From positions 1 to 15,055 of the forward strand of contig JALSHN010000267.1 of assembly GCA_026982215.1 (NCBI GenBank): a DNA stretch of 15,055 nucleotides, in the 5' to 3' direction. The notes under the pieces are model-generated. The model saw nothing but the letters and a program-made list of their open reading frames with translations, did not search any database and had not been told where the DNA came from. Below are positions 7,668 through 15,055 of the stretch, piece after piece. A program made the translations under genes and the position numbers. The DNA is from Gammaproteobacteria bacterium. GTDB lineage: Bacteria; Pseudomonadota; Gammaproteobacteria; S012-40. Numbering within the stretch: the stretch's first letter is position 1; each line of letters starts with the position of its first letter.

Positions 7668-8770
7668 CAGGCGCCGGGGCGCGCGGGGATGACGGGGGTG
7701 GTGGATTCCACCTCGGCATTCTGGGCCCGGTGACGCAACCAGTGGTCCATGATCACCAGGGCGGTCATGGCCTCGGCGATGGGGGTGGCACGGATGCCGA
7801 CACAGGGATCATGACGCCCCTTGGTGATCACCTCCACCGCCTGCCCTTCCACGTCGATCGTCCGCCCGGGCTTGAGGATGCTGGAGGTAGGCTTCAGGGC
7901 GATGCGGGCGACGATGTCCTGGCCGCTGGAGATACCGCCGAGCACCCCGCCGGCGTGGTTGGAGAGGAATCCTTCGGGGGTGATTTCGTCACGGTGTTGC
8001 GAGCCGTGCTGTTCGATCACCGCGAAGCCGTCACCGATCTCCACCCCTTTCACTGCGTTGATGCTCATCAGGGCATGGGCCAGTTCGGCATCCAGACGGT
8101 CGAAAACCGGTTCGCCCAGCCCCACCGGGACATTCTCGGCCACCACGGTGACCCCGGCACCGATGGAGTCGCCCGCCTTGCGCACCGACATCAACAAGGC
8201 CTCCAGCTCGGAGACCCGCTGGGGGTCGGGAAAGAAGAACGGGTTCTGTTCCACCGCCGACCAGTCCAGCCGTTGCGCACGTACCGGGCCGATCTGATGT
8301 ACATAGCCGCGGATCACCACGCCCAGGCGCTCTTTGAGGTATTTCTTGGCGATGGCGCCGGCGGCCACCCGCATGGCGGTCTCCCGCGCCGATGAGCGTC
8401 CACCGCCGCGGTAGTCCCGCCGGCCGTATTTCTGTTGGTAGGTGTAATCGGCATGACCGGGCCGGAAGCGCCGGGCGATTTCGCCGTAGTCCTTGGAGCG
8501 TTGATCGACGTTCTCGATCAAGAGGGCGATGGGGGTGCCGGTGGTTTCGCCCTCGAACACCCCGGAGAGGATGCGGACCTGGTCCGGCTCCCGGCGCTGG
8601 GTGGTGTAGCGCGAGGTGCCGGGGCGGCGGCGATCCAGTTCGCGTTGGATGTCGGCCTCCTCGAGCGCCAGCCCCGGCGGGCAGCCGTCGACGACGGCCA
8701 CCAGGGCCGGACCGTGGCTCTCGCCGGCGGTGGTGACGGTGAACAGTTTGCCGAAGGTGTTTCCGGACAT
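7667..8770 (-). CDS. aroC: Chorismate synthase AroC
   Basis: AroC is the last enzyme of the shikimate pathway: it removes phosphate from 5-enolpyruvylshikimate-3-phosphate to give chorismate, using reduced FMN. The 367-residue protein (361 in E. coli) has the N-terminal MSGNTFGKLFTVTTAGESHG (1-20) with the GESHG signature, RRRPGTSRYTTQRREPD (47-63) for substrate binding, RPGHADYTYQQKYG (103-116) and GGRSSARETA (123-132). GDSIGAGVTVVAENVP and THGS-type C-terminal flavin segments follow in order. The start at 8770 matches the family; no strong Shine-Dalgarno is present. A promoter at 8804-8832 gives a leader of about 25 nt. The stop overlaps the start of the MFS gene by one base, so the two form an operon. 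Confidence 0.98.
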   Translation of the reverse strand: MSGNTFGKLFTVTTAGESHGPALVAVVDGCPPGLALEEADIQRELDRRRPGTSRYTTQRREPDQVRILSGVFEGETTGTPIALLIENVDQRSKDYGEIARRFRPGHADYTYQQKYGRRDYRGGGRSSARETAMRVAAGAIAKKYLKERLGVVIRGYVHQIGPVRAQRLDWSAVEQNPFFFPDPQRVSELEALLMSVRKAGDSIGAGVTVVAENVPVGLGEPVFDRLDAELAHALMSINAVKGVEIGDGFAVIEQHGSQHRDEITPEGFLSNHAGGVLGGISSGQDIVARIALKPTSSILKPGRTIDVEGQAVEVITKGRHDPCVGIRATPIAEAMTALVIMDHWLRHRAQNAEVESTTPVIPARPGA

Positions 8771-8803
8771 GGGCGGCTCGAAATCAGCGAACGAAGGCGC
8801 TCA

Positions 8804-8832
8804 AGTATACCCGCGCGCCGCCCAACGGTCAG
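8804..8832 (-). promoter_or_regulatory. Sigma70-type promoter of aroC
   Basis: On the minus strand CTGACC (8832-8827), 17 nt of GC-rich spacer and TATACT (8809-8804), matching the -35 in four of six and the -10 in five of six positions. It lies in the 114 bp between hemN and aroC, otherwise without a visible feature, and predicts a start near 8797, about 27 nt before the aroC ATG. Confidence 0.7.
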
Positions 8833-8884
8833 GTCTGGAGACCGCTCGGTTCCCTCGTCATCCGCAGCGGCGGCAGCGAGGTGT

Positions 8885-10282
8885 TCAGATGACCTTGGAG
8901 TAGCGCTGTCCTTGATGTTTCTTGAGGTAGGCGTCGAAGACCATGCAGATGTTGCGGATCAGTAGGCGACCGGGGGGGAGGACCTGGATGCCATGGTCGT
9001 GGAGTTCCAGCAGGCCGTCTTCGGCCATGGGTTGCAGGCGGACCAGCTCGTCGGCGAAGTAGTCGGTGAAGCCGATGCCGTGGTCGCGTTCGATGGCGGC
9101 GTAGTCGAGGCGGAAGTGGCAGATGAGGTCGGTGATGACCCGACGGCGGAGTTTGTCGTCTTCGCTGAGGGTGATGCCACGCAGGATGGGCAGGCGGCCG
9201 GCGTCGATGGCCTGGTAGTAGGACTCCAGGTCCTTGACGTTTTGCGCGTAGCAGTCGTCCACCATGCCGATGGAGGTCACCCCCAGGCCGATGAGGTCGC
9301 AATCGGCGTGGGTGGAATAGCCCTGGAAGTTGCGGTAGAGGGTGCCCTCGCGCTGGGCCACGGCCAGTTCGTCTTCGGGTTTGGCGAAGTGGTCCATGCC
9401 GATGTAGAGATAGCCGGCCTCGGTGAGCCGCTCGATGGTGCGCTGGAGGATGGCGAGTTTTTCCGGGGGGCTGGGGAGATCCTCGGCGTTGATGCGTCGC
9501 TGGGGCTTGAACATCTCGGGGAGGTGGGCGTAGTTGAACACCGAGAGGCGGTCGGGACCGGCCTCGATGACCCGCTCCAGGGTGGCCAGGAAGCTGTCCA
9601 CGCTCTGGTGGGGCAGGCCGTAGATGAGATCGAGGCTGATGGATTTGAAGCCCACCGCGCGGGCGGCCTCCAGCACCGCCCAGGTCTCTTCCTCGCTCTG
9701 GATGCGGTTGACCGCCTTCTGCACCCGGGGGTCGAGGTCCTGCACGCCCATGCTGAGGCGGTTGAAGCCGATCTCGCGCAGCAGGGCGATGGTGTCGGCA
9801 TCGGCCTCGCGGGGGTCGATCTCGATGGAATATTCGCCGCTGTCGTCGTCGTGGAGGCGGAAATATTCCCGGGTCTTGGCCATCAGCTCACGCATCTGGG
9901 CGTGGCTGATGAAGGTGGGGGTGCCGCCGCCCCAGTGGAGCTGGTCCACGGTGCGCTCGCAATCGAACAGGGCCGATTGCAGCTCCATTTCCCGGTAGAC
10001 CCGTTCCAGGTAGGGCTGGGCCAGGGCGCGGTTCTTGGTGGCGATCTTGTTGCAGCCGCAGTAGAAACACACCGTGTCGCAGAAGGGGATGTGGAAATAG
10101 AGCGACAGCGGCCGGCGGGGGCGGACGGCGTTGGAGCGTTCACAGGCACCGCGGTAGTCGTCCTCGGTGAAGCCGCCATGGAAGTGGACCGCGGTGGGGT
10201 AGGAGGTGTAGCGGGGGCCGGCGGTGTCGTAGCGACGGATCAGCTCGGCATCGAAGCGGGTGCTCTGGTCACGGGGGTCCAT
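8885..10282 (-). CDS. hemN: Oxygen-independent coproporphyrinogen III oxidase HemN (radical SAM)
   Basis: HemN decarboxylates two propionate side chains of coproporphyrinogen III to vinyl groups without oxygen, giving protoporphyrinogen IX for heme. The 465-residue protein (about 457 in E. coli) begins with a substrate-arm region containing PRYTSYPTAVHFHGGF (23-38), then the radical-SAM cluster motif CDTVCFYCGC with Cys68, Cys72, Cys75 and the family-specific Cys77. WGGGTPTF, EIDPRE and SMGVQDLDP follow, and the C-terminal HemN domain is complete. The ATG at 10282 is used because the open frame further upstream (to 10447) overlaps prmB and is not family-like. It lies 38 bp after prmB. It is full-length HemN rather than the shorter HemW-type protein, given the CxxxCxxCxC motif and N-terminal arm. 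Confidence 0.97.
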   Translation of the reverse strand: MDPRDQSTRFDAELIRRYDTAGPRYTSYPTAVHFHGGFTEDDYRGACERSNAVRPRRPLSLYFHIPFCDTVCFYCGCNKIATKNRALAQPYLERVYREMELQSALFDCERTVDQLHWGGGTPTFISHAQMRELMAKTREYFRLHDDDSGEYSIEIDPREADADTIALLREIGFNRLSMGVQDLDPRVQKAVNRIQSEEETWAVLEAARAVGFKSISLDLIYGLPHQSVDSFLATLERVIEAGPDRLSVFNYAHLPEMFKPQRRINAEDLPSPPEKLAILQRTIERLTEAGYLYIGMDHFAKPEDELAVAQREGTLYRNFQGYSTHADCDLIGLGVTSIGMVDDCYAQNVKDLESYYQAIDAGRLPILRGITLSEDDKLRRRVITDLICHFRLDYAAIERDHGIGFTDYFADELVRLQPMAEDGLLELHDHGIQVLPPGRLLIRNICMVFDAYLKKHQGQRYSKVI

Positions 10283-10320
10283 GGTCGCGGCTCGCTGTTC
10301 TCTGACGGTTGGTAGGGATT

Positions 10321-11298
10321 TTAACAACTTCGCTTTTTTTCGTCCGCCCGGGCCTGGGCGACCAGTTTCAGCTCTTCTTGACAGGCCTGGAGCTGCTCCC
10401 GGGTGAGGAGGAAGACGCCGTGTCCCCCGCGGGCGAATTCCAGCCATGTGAAGGGAACGTGGGGCAGCAACCGTTCCAGGGCCTCTTGGCTGGCGCCCAC
10501 TTCCACCACCAGGATACCGCCGGGGGTGAGGTGGTCGGCGGCCTGGTCGAGCAGCGGCAGGACGAGATCGAGACCGTCGTCGCCGGCGGCCAGGGCCTGA
10601 AGGGGTTCGTGACGGTATTCCTCGGGCATGGCGGCGATTTCATCGCGATCGACGTAGGGGGGGTTGGAGACGATGAGCTGGTAACGCTGGCCTTGCAGCG
10701 CCGAGAAGAGGTCGGAGCGGATGGACCGGACGCGATCTTCCAGGTGATGGCGGCGGATGTTGATGCGGGCCACCTCCAGGGCGTCCTCGGAGAGGTCCAC
10801 GGCGTCCACCCGGGCCTGGGGGAAGGCGTGGGCGCAGGCGATGGCGATGCAGCCGGAACCGGTGCCGATGTCGAGGATGTCCTGGACCTCGTCGGGATCG
10901 ATCCAGGGTTCGAAACGCTCCTCGATGAGTTCGGCGATGGGGGATCGGGGGATGAGCACCCGCTGGTCCACATAAAAGGAAAGACCGGCGAACCAGGCCT
11001 CGTGGGTGAGGTAAGGGGCTGGGAGGCGCTCGGTGACCCGCCGTTGCAACAGCAGCAGGACGGCTTGTTTTTCTTCTTCGGTGAGACGGGCGTCGAGGTA
11101 GTGGGCCGGCAGGTCGTGGGGCAGGTGCAGGGCGTGGAGTACCAGTTGCACCGCCTCATCCAGGGCGTTGTCGGTGCCGTGGCCGAAGTAGACGCCGGCG
11201 GCGTTGAAGTGACTGATGCCCCAACGGATGAAGTCGCGCAGGGTATGGAGCTGCTCGGCCACGGGATGCACGGGGGAGTCCTCGTCTGGGGGGTTCAT
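10321..11298 (-). CDS. prmB: 50S ribosomal protein L3 N5-glutamine methyltransferase PrmB
   Basis: PrmB methylates a glutamine side chain of ribosomal protein uL3 using SAM and helps large-subunit assembly. The 325-residue protein (310 in E. coli) has an N-terminal helical domain with FNAAGVYFGHGTDNALDEA (31-49), the linker VLIPRSPIAELIE (114-126) that distinguishes PrmB from PrmC (which has RPETE there), the SAM motif ILDIGTGSGCIAIA (141-154) and the catalytic NPPY (212-215). The end is a lysine-rich tail. The gene lies 24 bp after the R3H ATPase gene and 38 bp before hemN. In pseudomonads prmB lies close to aroC; here hemN is between them. No strong Shine-Dalgarno precedes the ATG. Confidence 0.95.
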   Translation of the reverse strand: MNPPDEDSPVHPVAEQLHTLRDFIRWGISHFNAAGVYFGHGTDNALDEAVQLVLHALHLPHDLPAHYLDARLTEEEKQAVLLLLQRRVTERLPAPYLTHEAWFAGLSFYVDQRVLIPRSPIAELIEERFEPWIDPDEVQDILDIGTGSGCIAIACAHAFPQARVDAVDLSEDALEVARINIRRHHLEDRVRSIRSDLFSALQGQRYQLIVSNPPYVDRDEIAAMPEEYRHEPLQALAAGDDGLDLVLPLLDQAADHLTPGGILVVEVGASQEALERLLPHVPFTWLEFARGGHGVFLLTREQLQACQEELKLVAQARADEKKRSC

Positions 11299-11322
11299 GG
11301 GCGGCCATTCTAGCCCATGATG

Positions 11323-12879
11323 TTACGAGGGCGGGTAGATCACCAGATGACGGGCAGGCCCGCTGCCCTGGCTCTCGGCGAACAGGCGGTGACGATTGAC
11401 CAAGCGGTGCTGCAATCGGCGCAGAGAGGCGGGCACCGGGTCCAGGGCCACCGGGATGCCCTCGGCCAACACCCGTTCCACCGCCGCTTCCACCGCCCGC
11501 AGGGCCTCGCCGGCGGCGTCTTCGTCATCGCCTTGGAGCAGACGCAGATGATCTTGCAGGGCCCGGCGGATCTGGGCGGTGGTGTTTTTGCGCACCCGTA
11601 CGAAGGCGGCACCGCTGTCTTCCAGGTGGGCATGCAGGCGGGGGTCGTGTTCACGGGACTTGAGGGCGAGGATGAGGTCGGCGTCCTCCGGCCGACGCAC
11701 CACCCGGGCCTCGGCGCGCAGATCACGGATCACCCGTTCCAGGGCGTCACGGGAGAGGCAGTAGGGGTAGAGGCCGAGGGTGCGACTCTCCCGGGGCGGG
11801 GTCGTTTCGATGGGGGCTGACGGGCGGGGGGAAGGGGCCGCCACCTCCACCAGGTCGTCCTGGCGCCAGGCACCGCCTCGGGGCTCGCCGCCCGGGGAAC
11901 GCCCCCGCAGGATGCGATCCACCGCGGCGGCGGTCTGGGGATAGACCCACAGTCGGTCGCGGTCGCGGATCTCCACCACGGTGTGGAAACAGGGCTCGGC
12001 CTTGCGTTCGCTGACCGTTTTCTGACTGCCCCGATGGCGTGCCTCGTCGTCGCCCAGGGTGACGGTCTGTACCCCACCCACCAGTTCGTTGAGGCTGGGG
12101 TTGGCCACCAGGTTTTCCAGACGGCTGCCGTGGGCGGTGCCGATGAGCTGGACGCCGCGCTCGGCGATGGTGCGCGCGGCCAGGGCCTCGGCGGGAGTGC
12201 CGATCTCGTCGATGACGATCACCTCGGGCATGTGGTTCTCCACCGCCTCGATCATCACCGCGTGCTGACGCTCGGGGTGGGGCACCTGCATGCGCCGGGC
12301 GCCACCGATGGCGGGATGGGGGATGTCGCCGTCGCCGGCGATCTCATTGGAGGTGTCGATGACGATGACGCGTTTGCCATGCTCGTCGGCCAGCACCCGG
12401 GCGATCTCCCGCAGCATGGTGGTCTTGCCCACCCCCGGCCGCCCCAGCAACAGCAGGCTGCGGCCATCCTCGAGCAGATCGCGCAAGGGGTCGATGGTGC
12501 CGAGCACGGCGCGCCCCACCCGCAGGGTGAGGCCGATGATGCGACCGCGGCGGTTGCGGATGGCGGAGATGCGGTGCAGCGTGCCCTCGATGCCGGCACG
12601 GTTGTCGGCACCGAATTCGCCGACCCGGGCGATGACGTCTTCCAGGTCTTGGGCAGTCACCACCTTGGACGAGAGGGCGACGGCCCGACCAGGATAGCGG
12701 GCCTGCGGCGCACGGCCCAGATCGAGGACGATCTCGATCAGTTCATCGTGGCCGTGATCCGCCAGGGCCTGTTGCAGTGACGGGGGGAGGATGTGGATCA
12801 GTCGCTCGACATCGTCGAGCCTGTCGCTTTGTGAATGCATTTCCATCGATTTCATCGGATCGCTTGGACCGAAGGGCAT
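11323..12879 (-). CDS. SpoIIIAA/Ycf45-like ATPase with C-terminal R3H domain
   Basis: A 518-residue soluble protein. The N-terminal half resembles the SpoIIIAA/Ycf45 P-loop ATPases: RIGRIIGLTLRVGR-like strand (112-123), Walker A GRPGVGKTT (146-154), DTSNEIAGDGDIPH (175-188) and Walker B VIVIDEIG (220-227). After a Pro-rich linker (about 325-365) comes the Ycf45-type middle domain (LGLYPYCLSRDALERVI, 368-384; VRVRKNTTAQIRRAL, 427-441). The end is an R3H-like module, with Arg487-x3-His491 followed by SQGSGPARHLVI (503-514), predicted to bind single-stranded nucleic acid. In cyanobacteria and plastids this architecture is known; its role is not established. The gene starts 9 bp after nrdJ and is followed by prmB at 24 bp. 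ATGs at 12855, 12846 and 12840 are alternative starts. Function is inferred only from domains. Confidence 0.85.
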   Translation of the reverse strand: MPFGPSDPMKSMEMHSQSDRLDDVERLIHILPPSLQQALADHGHDELIEIVLDLGRAPQARYPGRAVALSSKVVTAQDLEDVIARVGEFGADNRAGIEGTLHRISAIRNRRGRIIGLTLRVGRAVLGTIDPLRDLLEDGRSLLLLGRPGVGKTTMLREIARVLADEHGKRVIVIDTSNEIAGDGDIPHPAIGGARRMQVPHPERQHAVMIEAVENHMPEVIVIDEIGTPAEALAARTIAERGVQLIGTAHGSRLENLVANPSLNELVGGVQTVTLGDDEARHRGSQKTVSERKAEPCFHTVVEIRDRDRLWVYPQTAAAVDRILRGRSPGGEPRGGAWRQDDLVEVAAPSPRPSAPIETTPPRESRTLGLYPYCLSRDALERVIRDLRAEARVVRRPEDADLILALKSREHDPRLHAHLEDSGAAFVRVRKNTTAQIRRALQDHLRLLQGDDEDAAGEALRAVEAAVERVLAEGIPVALDPVPASLRRLQHRLVNRHRLFAESQGSGPARHLVIYPPS

Positions 12880-12888
12880 GGTGTGAGT

Positions 12889-14706
12889 TCAATCCGCCTC
12901 GCGGTCGATGTGGCAACAGTGGGAGGCCCGCTCGGCCTCGGACTCCAGAACCGCCCCGGTGATGGGATTGGGGCGGTAGGTGGTGCAACCCTTCAAACCC
13001 AGCTCGTAGGCCTGGGCGTACACCTGACGGAAGCGGTGGTAGGGGTAGTCCTCGGGGATGTTGATGGTCTTGGAGATGGCGTTGTCCACATAGGGTTGCA
13101 GGGCCGCCTGCATGGCCAGATGGGCCTCGGGGTCCAGCTCGAGGGCGGTGACGAAGTAGTCGGGTAGCGGGGCCTGGGGATGGCGTTCCCGAAACAGCCG
13201 CCACGCCGGATCGCTCACTTCGAACGCCTCGCTGGTGCCGTTCTCGGTGAGCACCCGGCGCCGGTAGTGGTAGTCGAACACCGGCTCGATGCCCGAAGAA
13301 ACGTTGCCGGCCAGCAGGGAGACGGTGCCGGTGGGGGCGATGGCGTTCAAGTGGCTGTTACGGATGCCGTAGCGGCCGATCCCCTCGCGGATGTCCGCCG
13401 GCAACCCCTCCGCATAGCGGCCAGCCAAATAGCGATCCACCTCCAGGGCCGGGAAGGCCCCCTTCTCCCGCGCCAGCGCGATGGAGGCCCGGTAGGCGGT
13501 ATCGCGCAGGGTGGCCATGATCCGGGCGGCCAACTCCCGGGCCTGGGGACTGGCGTAATGGAGCCCGAGCATGATCAAGGCATCGGCGAGACCGGTGACT
13601 CCCAGGCCGATGCGGCGATCCTCGCGCTCCACCCGGGCCTGGGCCTCCAGGGGAAAACGGGAGGCATCGATGACATTGTCCATCAACCGCACTGCCGTCG
13701 GTACCAGGGCCTCGAGTGCCGCCCAATCGAATTCGGCCTCGGGGGTGAAGGGACGGCGGACCAGGCGGGTGAGGTTCACCGAGCCCAGGTCGCAGGCCCC
13801 ATAGGGGGGCAAGGGCACCTCGCCGCAGGGGTTGGTGGCACTGATGTCCTCCCGGTAGTGGAGGTTGTTGAGCTGGTTGATGCGGTCGATGAACAACACC
13901 CCGGGCTCGGCATAATCATAGGTGGCCCGCATGAGACGGTCCCACAGTTCACGGGCCCGCAACCGGCGCACCACCCGGCACGACACCACCCCCCGCCCCG
14001 GCCAGTGACGCTCCACGATCTCGCCGTCCCGCTCACGGGGGTGGAGGCCGTCCAGCGGGAACACCAGCTCCCAGTCCCGATCACCGCGCACCGCGGCCAT
14101 GAAGGCGTCGGTGACCAACACCGAGAGATTGAAATGGGTCAGGCGACCCGGCTGGTGTTTGGCGGTGATGAATTCCTCGATGTCGGGATGATCGCAGCGC
14201 AGGGTGGCCATCATCGCCCCCCGCCGTGCCCCGGTGGAGAGCAGGGTGGCGCACATGGCGTCCCAGATGGCCATGAAGGAGACCGGGCCGGAGGCGATGG
14301 TCCCGCTGGCGTGGGCCCGGAACCCCCGTGGGCGCAGGGAGGAGAAGTCGTAGCCCACTCCCCCGCCCTGCTGCATGGTGAGCGCGCCTTCCTTGAGGGC
14401 CTCGAAGATGCCGTCGAGGCTGTCCTCGATCCGTCCCATCACGAAGCAGTTGAACAGGGTCACCCGGCGGGCGGTGCCCGCCCCGGCGAGGATGCGCCCC
14501 CCGGGGAGGAAGCGGAACCCCTCTAAAATGCGATAGAAGCGCGTCGCCCAATGGGCACGCGCCGATTCCGCCTCCACCGCGGCCAGCGCCCGGGCCACCC
14601 GCCGCCAGGTATCCCGGATGTCGGCCTCGGGCCGCTCGCCACCCTGCCAGCGGTACTTGCGTTCCCAGATGTGGCGGGAGATGTCGAGTTGAAACGATGT
14701 CTCCAT
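12889..14706 (-). CDS. nrdJ: Adenosylcobalamin-dependent (class II) ribonucleotide reductase
   Basis: This enzyme reduces ribonucleotides to deoxyribonucleotides using a thiyl radical generated from adenosylcobalamin, independent of oxygen. The 605-residue protein has FNCF with Cys87 and GACDLGSVNL with Cys305 as the reducing pair, NPCGE (292-296) holding the radical Cys294 with Asn292 and Glu296, and the phosphate-binding APTGTVSLLAGNVSSGIEP (457-475). LKGCTTYR (571-578) and a C-terminal Cys597-Cys598 pair follow. No N-terminal ATP-cone and no radical-generating small-subunit gene are visible, which with the sequence fits class II. The ATG at 14706 is chosen because the open frame further upstream is not family-like. 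No Shine-Dalgarno or convincing promoter was found in the 130 bp upstream, which is visibly less GC-rich. The preceding gene, cobJ, belongs to the cofactor's pathway. Confidence 0.93.
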   Translation of the reverse strand: METSFQLDISRHIWERKYRWQGGERPEADIRDTWRRVARALAAVEAESARAHWATRFYRILEGFRFLPGGRILAGAGTARRVTLFNCFVMGRIEDSLDGIFEALKEGALTMQQGGGVGYDFSSLRPRGFRAHASGTIASGPVSFMAIWDAMCATLLSTGARRGAMMATLRCDHPDIEEFITAKHQPGRLTHFNLSVLVTDAFMAAVRGDRDWELVFPLDGLHPRERDGEIVERHWPGRGVVSCRVVRRLRARELWDRLMRATYDYAEPGVLFIDRINQLNNLHYREDISATNPCGEVPLPPYGACDLGSVNLTRLVRRPFTPEAEFDWAALEALVPTAVRLMDNVIDASRFPLEAQARVEREDRRIGLGVTGLADALIMLGLHYASPQARELAARIMATLRDTAYRASIALAREKGAFPALEVDRYLAGRYAEGLPADIREGIGRYGIRNSHLNAIAPTGTVSLLAGNVSSGIEPVFDYHYRRRVLTENGTSEAFEVSDPAWRLFRERHPQAPLPDYFVTALELDPEAHLAMQAALQPYVDNAISKTINIPEDYPYHRFRQVYAQAYELGLKGCTTYRPNPITGAVLESEAERASHCCHIDREAD

Positions 14707-14836
14707 GACAAGATGGTAACTCAACAGAAGAAGCCATCGAGCGGAAAGGGATTGGAAAGGTACTCGAAAAAACAAACACAACAGCGTCGTGAATCGAGAC
14801 CCACCAGGACACAAAAGGACGAAAGCAAGCCGATTC

Positions 14837-15055
14837 TCAGAAATATCCTCTGGGGGTATAGAGCCGCTCCCCGAGCCGGCGGCTCTGGGAGTTGCCCACG
14901 ATCACCACGGTGAGCATGTCCACCGCCGCCGCATCCAGGGCCTCCAAGGTGGTGAGGCGGATGGCCTCGTCGGGGCGACCCACCGCCCGGGCCAGGGCCA
15001 CCGGGGTATCACTGCGGCGATGCCCCAGGAGGATCTCCCGCGCCCGAGGCAGTTG
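14837..15055 (-). CDS. cobJ: Precorrin-3B C17-methyltransferase CobJ, C-terminal part (5' end off the window)
   Basis: CobJ uses SAM to methylate C17 of precorrin-3B with ring contraction in cobalamin synthesis. Only the last 72 residues are inside the window. They read as the end of a corrin-type SAM methyltransferase: AREILLGHRR, TPVALARAVGRPDEAIRLTT, VDMLTVVIVGNSQSR and the terminal YTPRGYF. The GNSQ(T/S)R and TPRGY pattern is characteristic of CobJ/CbiH rather than other members of the family. The frame is open to the right edge and ends at TGA 14839-14837. nrdJ follows after 130 bp. A fusion to another cobalamin domain upstream cannot be excluded. Confidence 0.85.
   Translation of the reverse strand, partial: QLPRAREILLGHRRSDTPVALARAVGRPDEAIRLTTLEALDAAAVDMLTVVIVGNSQSRRLGERLYTPRGYF

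Noticed and set aside
8993..10315. A 440-codon plus-strand frame opposite hemN
   Set aside because: Antisense to a fully conserved gene, Val/Gly/Ala repetitive product, no domain.
10283..10447. N-terminal extension of hemN up to 10447
   Set aside because: The extra 55 residues are Arg/Pro/Gly-rich, overlap prmB in another frame and do not match HemN, which begins near 10282.
13180..14526. A 448-codon plus-strand frame opposite nrdJ
   Set aside because: Same reason: the nrdJ frame carries all catalytic motifs; the antisense product is Gly/His/Pro-rich without a pattern.
14707..14836. Possible cobalamin riboswitch or NrdR box before nrdJ
   Set aside because: No B12-box-like sequence or NrdR-type palindrome could be found on the minus strand, and the space is short for a full cobalamin riboswitch.
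14791..14836. Inverted repeat GAATCG/CGATTC after cobJ as a terminator
   Set aside because: Only six pairs with about 34 nt between the arms and no T-tract directly following; likely chance.

Overview
The window looks like core chromosome of a high-GC gammaproteobacterium. The order rlmE-ftsH-folP-glmM, with yhbY divergent from rlmE, is the Escherichia coli arrangement, and the prmB/aroC/MFS neighbourhood is seen in pseudomonads. An adenosylcobalamin-dependent (class II) ribonucleotide reductase, a cobalamin-pathway gene, oxygen-independent HemN and a MetZ-type homocysteine pathway suggest a versatile or anaerobic-capable lineage, such as a Chromatiales or Ectothiorhodospiraceae relative. That placement is inference from gene content and high G+C only. 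No mobile element, CRISPR array, rRNA or tRNA was seen. No gene-free stretch exceeds about 140 bases.

Layout from right to left, since every gene except yhbY is on the minus strand. The 3' end of cobJ (14837-15055) is followed by nrdJ (12889-14706), a SpoIIIAA/Ycf45-like ATPase with an R3H domain (11323-12879), prmB (10321-11298) and hemN (8885-10282); nrdJ to hemN have gaps of 9-38 bp and look like one operon. A good sigma70-type promoter (8804-8832) then starts aroC (7667-8770), whose stop codon overlaps the start of an MFS transporter gene (6504-7667). A promoter in the last codons of the MFS gene, a SAM-II riboswitch (6440-6490), a weak intrinsic terminator (6393-6414) and a strong ribosome binding site lead into metZ (5181-6365), which is followed closely by a four-helix DUF4149 membrane protein (4691-5170).

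The left third is the RNA-quality and membrane-proteolysis cluster. yhbY (4440-4727, the only plus-strand gene) overlaps the DUF4149 gene at its 3' end and a small two-helix membrane ORF (4178-4441) at its start codon. Then come rlmE (3547-4170), ftsH (1514-3454), folP (626-1501) and the first 197 codons of glmM (1-591, running off the left edge).

The genes cover deoxynucleotide synthesis dependent on B12, ribosome maturation (PrmB, RlmE, YhbY), heme and chorismate synthesis, folate and cell-wall precursor synthesis (FolP, GlmM), and methionine synthesis under apparent SAM control. The most notable elements are the complete promoter/SAM-II/terminator/metZ control module, whose drawn switching logic is not straightforward, and the R3H-containing SpoIIIAA/Ycf45-like ATPase placed directly behind the class II reductase.
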